64,000 bases of DNA from Paenibacillus pasadenensis (GCF_023715725.1 NZ_JAMBOT010000016.1:33655-97654); one strand, 5' to 3'. Positions 1-8,671 are shown, numbered from the stretch's first letter. Translations and numbers: made by a program. Notes: a model not told the origin generated them from the sequence alone.

Positions 1-297
1 TGGCTGGAGATCGGCATGATGCTGCTGCAGGAGCCTTCGCTGCTGCTGCTCGACGAGCCGGCTGCGGGCATGACCGACCGTGAAACCGAAAAAACGGGCG
101 TGCTGCTGCAGGAAATCGCACGTGACCGGGCAGTTGTTGTTGTGGAGCATGACATGGAGTTTGTGCGCAATTTTGCCAGCATTGTCACCGTCATGCACGA
201 GGGCCGGCTGTTAATGGAAGGCACGATGGATCAGGTGCAGGCCGACGAGCGGGTCGCTGAAGTGTACTTGGGCAAAAGGAGGGAAGCGGCATGCTGA
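1..297 (+). CDS. urtD: Urea ABC transporter ATP-binding protein UrtD, 3' part only
   Basis: Cut by the window edge: the reading frame is open from base 1 and only the last 98 codons are present. The visible part has a Walker B motif (LLLLDEPAAGM) and an H-loop (VVVVEHDMEFV), so it is the C-terminal half of an ABC ATPase nucleotide-binding domain. The branched-chain-type form (EHDMEFV) and the directly overlapping second ATPase gene of UrtE type support UrtD, one of two ATPases energising high-affinity urea uptake at the membrane. The alternative is a LivG-type amino-acid transporter ATPase; the Walker A half and the permease genes lie outside the window, so this cannot be excluded. Confidence 0.75.
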   Translation, partial: WLEIGMMLLQEPSLLLLDEPAAGMTDRETEKTGVLLQEIARDRAVVVVEHDMEFVRNFASIVTVMHEGRLLMEGTMDQVQADERVAEVYLGKRREAAC

Positions 298-989
298 CGG
301 TGGAACAGCTGGAATCCGGCTACGGGGAAAGCCTCGTGCTGCGCGGCGTGACGCTGGAGGTGCGGCCCGGCCAGGTAGTCTGTTTGCTGGGGCGCAACGG
401 CACCGGCAAGTCCACGCTCGTCAAAAGCATTATGGGCGTGCTGAAGGCAAAAGCCGGAAAAATCAGCTACGACGGCAGCGTGCTGACGCGCAAGCCTCCC
501 GGCGAGCGCGCGCGAAGCGGGCTCGGGTACGTGCCGCAAGGAAGGGAAATATTCGGGCAGCTCACTGTCCGCGAAAATATTTTGATCGGCCTGGAGGCTT
601 CCCGCCGGCGCAGCGGCGACGAGATTCCGCCAGCGGCAATTGAGCGGTTCCCTGTCCTGCCGACGATGTATGAGCGGCGCGGCGGCGATCTGAGCGGCGG
701 CCAGCAGCAGCAGCTTGCTTTTGCCCGTGTTCTGGCGGCGGAGCCGGAGCTGCTCATTCTGGATGAGCCGTGCGAGGGCATTCAGCCTTCAATTGTTGAC
801 GACATCCGCGATGTCATCCGTTCCATTAAGTCCGATGGACGCACGGCCATTCTGCTAGTGGAGCAAAGCCTGGAATTTGTGCGCAGCGTCGGCGACTATG
901 TGTATATTTTGGAAAAAGGCTCTGTCGCTTGGCAGGGAGAGATGGAACAGATGAACGACGAGGTTGTTCGGCGATATCTGACGGTTTAG
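291..989 (+). CDS. urtE: Urea ABC transporter ATP-binding protein UrtE
   Basis: A complete 232-residue ABC ATPase: Walker A GRNGTGKST near residue 35, signature LSGGQQQQLAFARVL near residue 134, Walker B LLILDEPCEGIQPS and H-loop LLVEQSLEFV. The phrase DEPCEGIQPSIV is typical of UrtE rather than LivF. The start codon overlaps the last codons of urtD, implying translational coupling, and the SD (AAAAGGAGG) lies inside urtD. It would be the second ATPase of the urea uptake complex UrtABCDE. A hairpin 25 bases after the stop suggests it is the last gene of the operon. Distinguishing it from LivF would need the upstream genes. Confidence 0.82.
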   Translation: MLTVEQLESGYGESLVLRGVTLEVRPGQVVCLLGRNGTGKSTLVKSIMGVLKAKAGKISYDGSVLTRKPPGERARSGLGYVPQGREIFGQLTVRENILIGLEASRRRSGDEIPPAAIERFPVLPTMYERRGGDLSGGQQQQLAFARVLAAEPELLILDEPCEGIQPSIVDDIRDVIRSIKSDGRTAILLVEQSLEFVRSVGDYVYILEKGSVAWQGEMEQMNDEVVRRYLTV

Positions 990-1013
990 AAATGGAGTGA
1001 TCGGGCATCGAAA

Positions 1014-1046
1014 AGCCTGCCGGAATTTGATTCCAGCAGGCTGTTT
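1014..1046 (+). terminator. Likely terminator of the urt operon
   Basis: Inverted repeat with arms AGCCTGC-C-GGAA and TTCC-A-GCAGGCT around a 5-base loop, just downstream of urtE. The trailing T run is weak (GTTTGG), so termination may be partial. Confidence 0.5.
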
Positions 1047-1280
1047 GGCATTCGAGGAAAGCATTGGCTCCGATTCGAAAAGGCGGATGGAATGGCGATC
1101 GACGGGCTATTTTCCAGAAGAGGACAACGTCAGCTGGGACAGTGCATAAGAAAATGGGAGCGGATGAATACTATGGTCAGATTCGAGGGTCAACACCTGA
1201 CAGATCAACTCCTATCCCGCATACATCAGTACCAGCGAGCATCCAGTCGACTGACAACTCTTCGAGGAAAGTGGGGCAAC

Positions 1281-1823
1281 ATGACAATGAAAGCAACTGG
1301 AATTGTGCGTCGAATCGATGATCTCGGCCGCGTCGTTATCCCGAAAGAAATCCGCCGTACGCTTCGGATTCGCGAAGGCGACCCGCTTGAGATTTTCGTG
1401 GACCGCGACGGCGAGGTCATTCTCAAGAAGTATTCCCCAATCGGCGAGCTTGGCGATTTTGCCAAGGAGTACGCGGAATCGCTCAGTGAAAGCACCGGGC
1501 ATATTACGCTTATTTCCGACCGCGACACGGTTATTGCCGTTGCCGGGGCTTCCAAAAAGGATTACATGGACAAGCCGGTCGGTTCGCTGCTGGAGCAAGC
1601 GATGGACAGCCGCAAGACGGCGTTGGAAAGCGGCGAGCACGAAATTGTGAAAAACGCTCCCGAGACCTATTCTTCCTTCGTAGCTGCTCCAATCATCGCC
1701 GGCGGCGATCCCATCGGCACGGTTGTGCTCATGAGCAAGGAAGATTCGGTCAAAATGGCTCAACTCGAGATCAAAATGGCGGAAACAGCAGCTGGCTTCC
1801 TCGCCAAGCAAATGGAACAGTAG
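1281..1823 (+). CDS. spoVT: Stage V sporulation protein T, AbrB-family transcription factor
   Basis: The first 50 residues are an AbrB/MazE-type swapped-hairpin DNA-binding domain (KATGIVRRIDDLGRVVIPKE), followed by a C-terminal GAF-like ligand-sensing domain ending AAGFLAKQMEQ, the same architecture and length (about 178 residues) as B. subtilis SpoVT. SpoVT modulates SigG-dependent forespore gene expression. The frame stays open further upstream to 1092, but the family starts at MKATG; ATG 1281 and ATG 1287 are the plausible starts, with a GAGG at 1264-1267. A CATACAT at 1220-1226, with CTGACA 17 bases before it, could be a forespore sigma promoter, but this is weak. It opens the classic spoVT-yabM-mazG cluster. 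Confidence 0.95.
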   Translation: MTMKATGIVRRIDDLGRVVIPKEIRRTLRIREGDPLEIFVDRDGEVILKKYSPIGELGDFAKEYAESLSESTGHITLISDRDTVIAVAGASKKDYMDKPVGSLLEQAMDSRKTALESGEHEIVKNAPETYSSFVAAPIIAGGDPIGTVVLMSKEDSVKMAQLEIKMAETAAGFLAKQMEQ

Positions 1824-1841
1824 AATAGCTTCTGCCCCCGG

Positions 1842-1883
1842 CAAGCTTCCATTTTCGATTGGATAATCGAGAGCGGAAGCTTG
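1842..1883. terminator. Hairpin between convergent spoVT and DUF4397 gene
   Basis: Arms CAAGCTTCC and GGAAGCTTG enclose a second stem CGATT-ggat-AATCG. It sits between two convergent genes and has no clear T run on either side, so it is a probable bidirectional terminator or 3' end stabiliser. Confidence 0.45.
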
Positions 1884-1916
1884 TTGACGTTAACCTGGAT
1901 TTTCGTTCGTCAAAGC

Positions 1917-3242
1917 TCAGCGGTCGGACAGAAGCATCAGCGTGGGCGGCGATCCGGCGTAAACGAGCGTTAAAGAACTGGCGGCCGGGAACAGCAGAGG
2001 CTCGCTTGCATGCAGCAGGCGAAGAGAGCCGGCCTCCGTCAGCTCCAGCCGCAGTTCAACGGGGGAAAGCGTAATGTAAGGCGACGAGGAGCCCGCAGCT
2101 ACTTTGCGAAAAAGCGTTCCCCCGTCTCGCATCATGACATCGACGGGGCCTTCGCGCGCAAGGTTAAGAAGCCGGACCTTTGTGCGGTCTTCGCGATTCT
2201 CCTCTTCGTCGTCGAATACCAGCAGCTGTGTCCCGGCGTCTTTTTCCGATGGAGCAGCTGCGACGGTGTACCGTCCGCCTCCCTTGAATTTCAGCTCAAA
2301 TTCGAACGGCTCCCGATCCTTCCGATCCGCCTTCTCCTCGTCATCCTTGAACGAGACCAGCCGAATCGTATGTTTTCCCCTCAGCACCGCTGCGTAGGGA
2401 GAAGCGGTGAGATAATCGGCTTCCAAAGCTGCGGGAGCACCTTCCAGCGTGAGCGCCAGCTGCGGCTGGCCCGGCGCGGCATGCAGGAGACGCACAAGCG
2501 CATAAGCGGAAGATTCGGGATCGGAATCGGGCGAAGCTTCTTTTTTTGCACGGCCCATCGGGGCAGGATAGAAGGAAACGCTGTTTTGTACGGAAGGTGC
2601 CTGTTCGCTGTTGGCAACCGCTTGGAAGAGCTCGCCAGGCGGGTTGGCATCAGAAGCTGACAGCGGCGCGGATGATCCGAATGCGGCGTGAGCGCCTGCT
2701 GCGGAAGTGTTGGCCCAAGCGGAGGCAGCAGCGTATCCAGGCCGAATGGACGGGGCGAGCTCGGCAGAACCATACGCATCGCCCGCATTAGCTGCGGAAT
2801 AGTTGACCCAATTGGAAGTAACAGCGTATCCCGGCGGAATGGAAGCAGCGAGCCCGGGAAAGGGTAGATGCTGCTGCCCGTACGGATGAGCGAATTGGCC
2901 GGGGATTCGCCCGATAGGGAATGTCTCGGCAAACATCCCGGTGCTCGAATGCGCAGGCTGGCCACCCTCCAAGCCAGGCAGGGCGTGCGGAAAATAAGCT
3001 GCGGCCTGCGACGGGCTTAACGCCGACGCTGCGTTAAAACTGTCCAAAGGAGAAATTGGGGTCGCCAGAGGGTCGTACAGACCGTATTCGCTTGCCAGAA
3101 TTTTGTCCAGAATCTCCCGGCTCATGACAGCGTAAGAAGAGCTTAGCTCTGAATCAAGGTTCCGATAATAATCTGCCAGCCATTCGTATTGGCTGGCTTT
3201 TTGCCGTTCGTTCCATATCATGTAATCCATGTAATAATCCAT
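1917..3242 (-). CDS. DUF4397 domain protein with low-complexity N-terminal half
   Basis: A 441-residue protein with an excellent SD (AAGGAGGT) ahead of ATG 3242. Residues 1-60 are charged and rich in Tyr and Trp. Residues 60-230 are a Ser/Ala/Pro/Gly/Tyr-rich low-complexity stretch with two similar blocks (IPPGYAVTSNWVN and IRPGYAAASAWAN). The C-terminal 200 residues hold two DUF4397-type half repeats (VRLLHAAPGQPQLAL near 253 and VRLLNLAREGPVDVM near 358), each followed by beta-rich sequence. There is no signal peptide or membrane segment. DUF4397 is a beta-sandwich of unknown function often found in envelope or spore-associated proteins. Its place next to spoVT makes a spore-surface role conceivable, but that is inference only. 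Confidence 0.75.
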   Translation of the reverse strand: MDYYMDYMIWNERQKASQYEWLADYYRNLDSELSSSYAVMSREILDKILASEYGLYDPLATPISPLDSFNAASALSPSQAAAYFPHALPGLEGGQPAHSSTGMFAETFPIGRIPGQFAHPYGQQHLPFPGLAASIPPGYAVTSNWVNYSAANAGDAYGSAELAPSIRPGYAAASAWANTSAAGAHAAFGSSAPLSASDANPPGELFQAVANSEQAPSVQNSVSFYPAPMGRAKKEASPDSDPESSAYALVRLLHAAPGQPQLALTLEGAPAALEADYLTASPYAAVLRGKHTIRLVSFKDDEEKADRKDREPFEFELKFKGGGRYTVAAAPSEKDAGTQLLVFDDEEENREDRTKVRLLNLAREGPVDVMMRDGGTLFRKVAAGSSSPYITLSPVELRLELTEAGSLRLLHASEPLLFPAASSLTLVYAGSPPTLMLLSDR

Positions 3243-3454
3243 ACCCTACCTCCTTGCCGTTCCTGCCGGAAACAGCTGAAAAACGCCGCTACTCCAGCAT
3301 ATGCAGCTAAAACTCGGCCCATACGACAGAAAGGAAGAGGATTCGTCAAACGGGAAGCGCGAATCGGGTCGGAAAAAAGCTCGGACGGGACAAGACTGCA
3401 GGACAATCCGTTATAATGGTGGGAAAGGACGAGTGAAGGGACCGGAAGCGAACT

Positions 3455-5275
3455 ATGGGAGAGCAAGCGGGGAAAGGGATCGGCGGCGGCAAAAAGGGAA
3501 TGCTGGGCGGAGCGGCAATGCTTGCCGGGGCGGCGCTGCTGTCAAAGCTGATTGGCACGCTCCAGAAAATTCCGCTGCAAAATGTGGCTGGCGACCGCGT
3601 GTTCGGCATTTACAACGCGGTTTACCCGTTTTATCAGCTCATTCTTGTGCTGGCTACGGCAGGATTGCCGGTTGCAGTCGCAATCCGCACCGCGACGCTG
3701 CTGGAAGCGGAAGACCGCGTCGGAGCCCGCCAAGCCGCAGCAGCGGGCGTTGTGCTGCTGTCGCTTTTCGGGGCGGCTGGTTTTGCGCTGCTCTGGGCCG
3801 AAGCGGAGGCGTTCGCCCGGCTTGTCGGCGATCCGGCGGCGGCGCGGTCGGTCCGCGCCGTTGCGGCCTCGCTGTGGTTCGCTCCAGCGCTTGCCGCGCT
3901 GCGGGGTTATACGCAAGGCAGCGGAGATTTAAGGCCGACAGCCTGGTCGCAGCTGGCGGAGCAGTGCGTCCGCGTCGCCGCGATGCTGCTTCTGCTGCGT
4001 TTAGGCTGGGAAGCGGGCTGGAGCGAGGAAGGCTTAGCGGCCGGAGCGATGTCTGGATCGTTTTTTGGCGGAGCGGCAGGACTGCTGCTGCTCGTTTGGC
4101 TGATGCGCAGGCCGAAAGCGTCTTCCGCAGCTGCCGAAGCGACGGAGGAAGGGGCCAAGGAGCGTAGCGGCTGCAAGGATAGCGCGGCCGTTGCGAACGG
4201 CGGCATGCTGACTTCGGCGGCCGGCCGGAGCGGAATTTATTGGGAGCTGGAAGCTGAGAGGCGCGAACAAGCGGAAAAGCGCTCGGGAACGCTGCCGCTG
4301 ATGAAAGGGCTGACGGCGGAGATGCGCCGGCTTGGTGTTATCGCGCTGCCGGTAGCGCTCGGCGCCATTGTTTCCCCAGTGCTGGGAGTAATTGATGCGT
4401 TCACCGTGCCGCGTCTGCTGAGCGAGGGCGGGTTGAGCGGAGCGGAAGCGATGATTGCGTTTGGCCTTTATAGCCGGGGCCAGCCGCTTATTCAGCTTGT
4501 GGCGATGGTTGCGGGAGCCGCTGCGGGCGCAGTCGTTCCGCAGCTGGTACGCTCGCGGCGCGCCGCGCCGCATGAGGCGGCTGCAGCCGCGCGGCTGGCG
4601 CTGCGTGCAGCTGCGCTTGCGGGAGCCGCTGCGGCAGCGGGGCTCATCGTGCTGGCGAAGCCGCTCAATGTAATGTTTTACACGGACGCGCAGGCGACCG
4701 GCACGCTGGCGCTCGTCGGCAGCACAGCGCTCGCCGCAGCGCTCAGCGCAGTATGCGCCCCGCTGCTGCAGAGCCTCGGCGCGCTGCGCACGCCTGCGGC
4801 GCTGTTGCTGCTCGCGGCGCTGGCCAAAGCTGCGCTCAACGCGGCGCTTGTGCCGCCGCTAGGCATCGCTGGCGCCGCCTGGGCGGGCATCGCCGCCACG
4901 GCGCTTGCCGCGCTGCTCGGCGCGCTCGCGACGGCACGCGCAGCCGCTGCGCTCGCTGCGCCGCCGGCGCAGCCCGCACGCGCTGCGCTGCGCCGGCTCG
5001 CGGCAGCTGCGCTTGCGCTGGCGGCGATGAGCGCCGCTGCGGGCGCGGCTGTGCGCGCCGCAGCTTTGCTCGCGGCGCTTGCGCCGGCGCTGCCGCCGCG
5101 CCTGAGCGCCGCCGCGCAGACGCTCGCCGGCGTTGCGCTCGGCGCCGCCGTGTACGGTGCCGCGCTGCTGCGGCTCGGCGCCGTCTCCGCGGCAGAGCTG
5201 CGCCTGCTGCCCGGCGGTGCCGGGCTTGCCGCGCGGCTGGCTCGCTGGCGGCTGCTGCCTCGCCGCAGCAGGTAG
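3455..5275 (+). CDS. yabM: MATE/SpoVB-like polysaccharide (lipid-linked precursor) flippase, YabM type
   Basis: A 606-residue multi-pass membrane protein of the SpoVB/MurJ (MOP) superfamily. The N-terminal segment LIGTLQKIPLQNVAGDRVFGIYNAVYPFY is typical of SpoVB relatives, and about 14 hydrophobic segments can be picked out. A hydrophilic insert of about 65 residues (roughly 215-285, with RREQAEKRS) lies between membrane segments and accounts for part of the extra length over the usual 500-540. The last 200 residues are extremely Ala/Leu/Arg-rich, encoded by very GC-rich DNA. Position between spoVT and mazG matches B. subtilis yabM. The substrate is unknown; cortex or capsule lipid-linked sugars are guesses from the family. 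Confidence 0.85.
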   Translation: MGEQAGKGIGGGKKGMLGGAAMLAGAALLSKLIGTLQKIPLQNVAGDRVFGIYNAVYPFYQLILVLATAGLPVAVAIRTATLLEAEDRVGARQAAAAGVVLLSLFGAAGFALLWAEAEAFARLVGDPAAARSVRAVAASLWFAPALAALRGYTQGSGDLRPTAWSQLAEQCVRVAAMLLLLRLGWEAGWSEEGLAAGAMSGSFFGGAAGLLLLVWLMRRPKASSAAAEATEEGAKERSGCKDSAAVANGGMLTSAAGRSGIYWELEAERREQAEKRSGTLPLMKGLTAEMRRLGVIALPVALGAIVSPVLGVIDAFTVPRLLSEGGLSGAEAMIAFGLYSRGQPLIQLVAMVAGAAAGAVVPQLVRSRRAAPHEAAAAARLALRAAALAGAAAAAGLIVLAKPLNVMFYTDAQATGTLALVGSTALAAALSAVCAPLLQSLGALRTPAALLLLAALAKAALNAALVPPLGIAGAAWAGIAATALAALLGALATARAAAALAAPPAQPARAALRRLAAAALALAAMSAAAGAAVRAAALLAALAPALPPRLSAAAQTLAGVALGAAVYGAALLRLGAVSAAELRLLPGGAGLAARLARWRLLPRRSR

Positions 5276-5320
5276 CGGGCGTGAGAGCCGCAGTTGGCTC
5301 TGCCTTACTACGGCGCCTGA

Positions 5321-5700
5321 AACGCCCTTAAACCCGCCGATGTGCGCCGAACGGCACTCACTAAGGGCATCAAACGCCCTTAAACCCGCATAATCCGTGC
5401 AAAAACATTGAAATAAGGCCAAAAGTGGCCTTAAACTCGCCTGATAGATGCGAAATCGCCAAATTAAGCCCGAAATTGGACTTAAATGAGCCTAATCAGC
5501 ACATAAACGCCAAATTAAGCCCGAAATTGGACTTAAATGAGTCTAATCAGCACATAAACACCAAAATAAGCCCAAAAATGGCCTTAAATGAGCCTAATCA
5601 GCACATAAATACCGAAATAAGCCCAAAAGTGGACTTAGAATCAAAAGTAGACACCTTCTAACTTTGATCAAATAAAAAGGTCGTCAAACGCCCTTAAACA
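5321..5700. repeat. Tandem array of about eight 51-52 bp units with inverted-repeat cores
   Basis: The anchor TTAAAC/TTAAAT/TTAGAA recurs at 5328, 5380, 5431, 5482, 5533, 5584 and 5635 (spacings 52, 51, 51, 51, 51, 51), with a further copy at 5694. Inner units share GCCAAATTAAGCCC and CCTAATCAGCACATAAA; outer units share AACGCCCTTAAACCCGC and diverge. Many units contain a palindromic core such as AAGGCC-AAAAGT-GGCCTT. Because 51 is divisible by three, the array keeps a frame open (5425-5661, a 17-residue repeat), but this looks incidental. It fills most of the 711-base gap between the flippase and mazG. Confidence 0.85.
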
Positions 5701-5986
5701 TGCCGGTCTGCGAAGAACCGCACTCACTAAACGCCCTAATCCCGCCGAAACAAGCCTAATTGCCCGCTTTGAGCGACCTTACTAACAAACTTTCATTTCA
5801 CGCTCGAAAGCCTTCACCAACCGCATATTCTACTTGATTCAGGAATTGTATGACTTATTTTTCCATACCGAGAGCGAGGCCGCTTGATTCCTGGCTTCAA
5901 GCCAAGTAAAGTCTAAGGGAGGCTTAGCCGTCCGCTTCGGCGGAAAGGAAGCCGCGACCGTAACGAGAAGGAGGCGCAGCAGCGTC

Positions 5987-7522
5987 ATGAAAGCCCCATC
6001 GAGCACCAACCGCCATCCGGAGGATGGAGCCGGCGCTTCCGCGCCGTCCATTACGATAGCCGGACTTGGAACCGGAGATCCGGATCAGCTCACGCTTGGT
6101 ATTTGGCGCAGGCTGAAGCAGTCTTCCGTCATCTACGTCCGCACCGAAAAGCATCCTATGATGGACATGCTTCGCGAAACGGGCGTACCGGTCCGTTCTT
6201 TCGACCGCCTGTACGAGGAAGCGGATTCGTTTCCGCAGGTGTACGAGGACATAACCCGCGAGCTGCTGGCTTTAGCCAAGCAATCGCCGGACGGTATTCT
6301 TTATGCCGTCCCCGGCCATCCCATGGTGGCGGAGCGTACGGTTCAGCTGCTGCGGGAGCGCTGTCCGGAGGAAGGCGTACAGCTGCATATTTTGGGCGGC
6401 GAAAGCTTTCTGGACATCGCTTTTACGCGTCTCGGCTTTGATCCTATCGAAGGGTTCCAGCTGCTCGACGCCTCCGGCCTGCAGCCGCATCTGCTTCAGC
6501 CTCAGCTGCATACGCTCATCGGTCAGGTGTACGACGACTTTACCGCTTCCGATGTCAAGCTGACGCTGATGGAGCGTTACCCCGAGGAGCATCCCGTTAC
6601 GATCGGCCACGCGCTAGGCGTTGCCGGGGAAGAGCGCATCGTCACGGTGCCGCTCTACGAGCTGGATCGCGGCCAGAACTATGGCAATCTCAGCCTCGTC
6701 TACGTTCCGGCGAGCGCCGACGAGAGCTTAAGGAACCGCAGCTTTGACCGGCTGCATGAGATCGTCTCGATTTTGCGCAGCCCGGAAGGATGCCCGTGGG
6801 ACCGTGAGCAGACGCATCAATCCATCCGCAAAAACTTCATCGAGGAGCTGTACGAAGCGCTGGAGGCAATTGACGAGGACGATCCCGACGGCATGCGGGA
6901 GGAGTTCGGCGACGTCATTTTGCAGGTGATGCTGCATAGCCAGATGGAAGAGGAAACAGGCGCTTTCACCGTGTACGACGTCATTCAGGAGCTGAATGAA
7001 AAGCTTATTTTCCGCCATCCCCATGTGTTTGGCACGACAGATGCGTCGGACTCCGGCGAAGCGCTGGCCAACTGGGAAAGGATGAAGGCGGAGGAGAAGC
7101 AGCTCAAGGGCCGGAATGCGGACCGCAGCTCCCAGCTGGACGGAATACCGAAGGATTTGCCTGCGCTGCTGACTGCCTATAAGCTGCAAAAGAAAGCCTC
7201 CAAGGTCGGCTTTGATTGGGACGAGCTCCAGCCCGTGCTGGAGAAGATCGAGGAAGAGCTGGGCGAGGTTCGTGAAGCGGCGGCTGAGGGAGACCGTGAG
7301 GCAAGCGCAGGCGAGTTGGGCGATTTGCTGTTCGCTGTCGTCAACGCCGCCCGGTTCCTGGATGCCGACCCGGAGGAGTCTCTCGCCCGCACCAATGCCA
7401 AATTTAAGAGACGCTTTCTCTATGTCGAGGAACAACTTCGTATAAACGGCAAATCTTTTGACCAGACTGACTTACAAGAGATGGACCGTTGGTGGGAAGA
7501 GGCCAAATTGAAAGGATTATAG
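5987..7522 (+). CDS. mazG: Bifunctional tetrapyrrole-methylase-like / MazG nucleotide pyrophosphohydrolase
   Basis: A 511-residue fusion. Residues about 20-235 are a SAM-dependent tetrapyrrole (corrin/porphyrin) methylase fold (ITIAGLGTGDPDQLTLG, YAVPGHPMVAERTV). Residues about 245-511 are tandem MazG NTP-pyrophosphatase domains with the metal-binding EELYEALEAIDEDD and EEFGDVILQVMLHSQ, and a second EELGEVREAAAEGD plus ELGDLLFAVVNAAR. This matches B. subtilis YabN. MazG hydrolyses non-canonical or excess NTPs to NMP and pyrophosphate; the function of the methylase half is unknown. The ATG at 5987 follows AAGGAGG (5968-5974). The next gene is 427 bases away rather than adjacent as in B. subtilis. 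Confidence 0.93.
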   Translation: MKAPSSTNRHPEDGAGASAPSITIAGLGTGDPDQLTLGIWRRLKQSSVIYVRTEKHPMMDMLRETGVPVRSFDRLYEEADSFPQVYEDITRELLALAKQSPDGILYAVPGHPMVAERTVQLLRERCPEEGVQLHILGGESFLDIAFTRLGFDPIEGFQLLDASGLQPHLLQPQLHTLIGQVYDDFTASDVKLTLMERYPEEHPVTIGHALGVAGEERIVTVPLYELDRGQNYGNLSLVYVPASADESLRNRSFDRLHEIVSILRSPEGCPWDREQTHQSIRKNFIEELYEALEAIDEDDPDGMREEFGDVILQVMLHSQMEEETGAFTVYDVIQELNEKLIFRHPHVFGTTDASDSGEALANWERMKAEEKQLKGRNADRSSQLDGIPKDLPALLTAYKLQKKASKVGFDWDELQPVLEKIEEELGEVREAAAEGDREASAGELGDLLFAVVNAARFLDADPEESLARTNAKFKRRFLYVEEQLRINGKSFDQTDLQEMDRWWEEAKLKGL

Positions 7523-7883
7523 GGAGGCGTAAGCCTTGCTGTAAGGAGAGAGCTGCCGGCTATGAATCTATCATTCCTAACGCAGTTTCTCGCATTCAAT
7601 CGCTTCCGCACCGGCCGCCAATGTCGATCTGTTCGTCACCTTTCGCTCATTCTCGACGGATTTTCGCAAAAAAATTTCAGGATGCAGCAGGATTTTTTCA
7701 TGAGAGGAACGAATACGTAACCCTCGAAAAATTTCTCCCGGTTATCCCGGCAGCACCGCCGCTTGCCGCACCAGTTTCGGAAAACCGGGGGGAAGAAGAA
7801 CGGCGCCTGAACGTCCTTAGGCGGCATGACCGCCGGGGCAGTTAACGGGACCTGAGGCATACCGGTCTTGTTTCGTCCGTACC

Positions 7884-7899
7884 TGCTGCCATGGCAGCA
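7884..7899. promoter_or_regulatory. 16-bp perfect palindrome upstream of the HU gene
   Basis: TGCTGCCATGGCAGCA is a perfect palindrome 50 bases before the HU start, inside the otherwise gene-free stretch 7523-7949. It could be an operator or a leader hairpin. No convincing SigA promoter was recognised in this gap, so its role is open; an AT-rich stretch at 7670-7735 may hold the promoter. Confidence 0.35.
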
Positions 7900-7949
7900 A
7901 CCACCACTGCAATTCACTTGAGAACTTTATCTTTCGGGAGGAATTTACG

Positions 7950-8222
7950 ATGAACAAAAATGACCTGATTAACAACATTGCAACGAAGAGCGGCCTGACT
8001 AAACGCGACGTGGAATCCGTACTTAACGGTTTCCTGGGCGAAGTTACCGATGCGCTTGCTTCCGGCGACAAAGTTCAACTGATCGGCTTCGGCACATTCG
8101 AAACCCGCACCCGTTCCAGCCGCACGGGCCGCAACCCGCAAACGGGCAAAGAAATCAGCATTCCGGAATCCAAAGTTCCTGCATTCAAAGCCGGCAACAA
8201 GCTGAAAGAAGCCATCAAGTAA
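7950..8222 (+). CDS. hup: HU-family DNA-binding protein
   Basis: A 90-residue bacterial HU: an N-terminal dimerisation helix pair (MNKNDLINNIATKSGLTKRD), then GFGTFETRTRSSRTGRNPQTG, the conserved core plus the DNA-intercalating arm with RNPQTG, and a C-terminal helix (AFKAGNKLKEAIK). It compacts and bends chromosomal DNA. SD GGGAGGAA (7937-7944) precedes ATG 7950. The stop codon is directly followed by the TTG start of rqcP, so the two are co-transcribed. In B. subtilis the HU gene hbs lies elsewhere; its presence between mazG and rqcP is the Paenibacillus-like order. Confidence 0.96.
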   Translation: MNKNDLINNIATKSGLTKRDVESVLNGFLGEVTDALASGDKVQLIGFGTFETRTRSSRTGRNPQTGKEISIPESKVPAFKAGNKLKEAIK

Positions 8223-8504
8223 TTGAGGCTCGATAAGTTCCTTAAAGTCTCCCGGCTCATCAAGCGGCGCACCGTCGCCAAAGATGTGTCGGAGCAGGGA
8301 CGCGTATGGATCAACGGCCGCGAGGCCAAGCCGAGCAGCTCCGTCAAAGCCGGCGACGAGCTGCGTATCCAATACGGGCAGAAGTACATCACCGTACGCA
8401 TCGAGCGCACGGCGGAAACGACCCGCAAAGATGAGGCAGCAACGCTCTATACGTTGATTAAGGAAGAAGCGCGGGAACGCGAAGACGACGGGCTTGGCTT
8501 CTAG
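8223..8504 (+). CDS. rqcP: S4-domain ribosome quality control protein RqcP (YabO)
   Basis: A 93-residue protein consisting of an S4 RNA-binding domain (MRLDKFLKVSRLIKRRTVAKDV, GRVWINGREAKPSSSVKAGDEL). RqcP/YabO is an Hsp15 relative that works with RqcH on stalled 50S-peptidyl-tRNA complexes to extend C-terminal poly-alanine tails. The start is TTG, immediately after the HU stop codon, so translation is probably coupled to HU; there is no strong SD of its own, only the AAAGAAG within the HU gene. A strong terminator follows 26 bases downstream. Confidence 0.93.
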   Translation: MRLDKFLKVSRLIKRRTVAKDVSEQGRVWINGREAKPSSSVKAGDELRIQYGQKYITVRIERTAETTRKDEAATLYTLIKEEAREREDDGLGF

Positions 8505-8530
8505 CCGGCCCGCCGGATGAATAGAATGTT

Positions 8531-8560
8531 AAGGCAAGGTCTGCGGACCTTGCCTTTTTT
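8531..8560 (+). terminator. Rho-independent terminator after rqcP
   Basis: AAGGCAAGGTC-tgcg-GACCTTGCC followed by TTTTTT: an 11-bp perfect stem, 4-base loop and U tract. Confidence 0.93.
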
Positions 8561-8671
8561 GCTCTGTAAAAATGGATCGCTGCAGATTTTTTTAAAAATT
8601 TTGCTTCAAGGTGTTTGAGCGGCGCAAGCTATGGTTAATGAGGATTACCCCCCACTCCTATAGGTTCTAAA

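Noticed and set aside
5425..5661. A frame of 78 codons with a clear 17-residue repeat (SPKLDLNEPNQHIN)
   Set aside because: It follows from the 51-bp DNA array, has no SD, and outer array units do not keep the frame; the signal is at DNA level.
5281..5800. CRISPR array
   Set aside because: Repeats are contiguous tandem units without unique spacers of fixed size, and there are no cas genes in the window.
7489..7845. 118-codon frame between mazG and HU
   Set aside because: Begins inside mazG, no SD, low-quality composition with no protein-like features.
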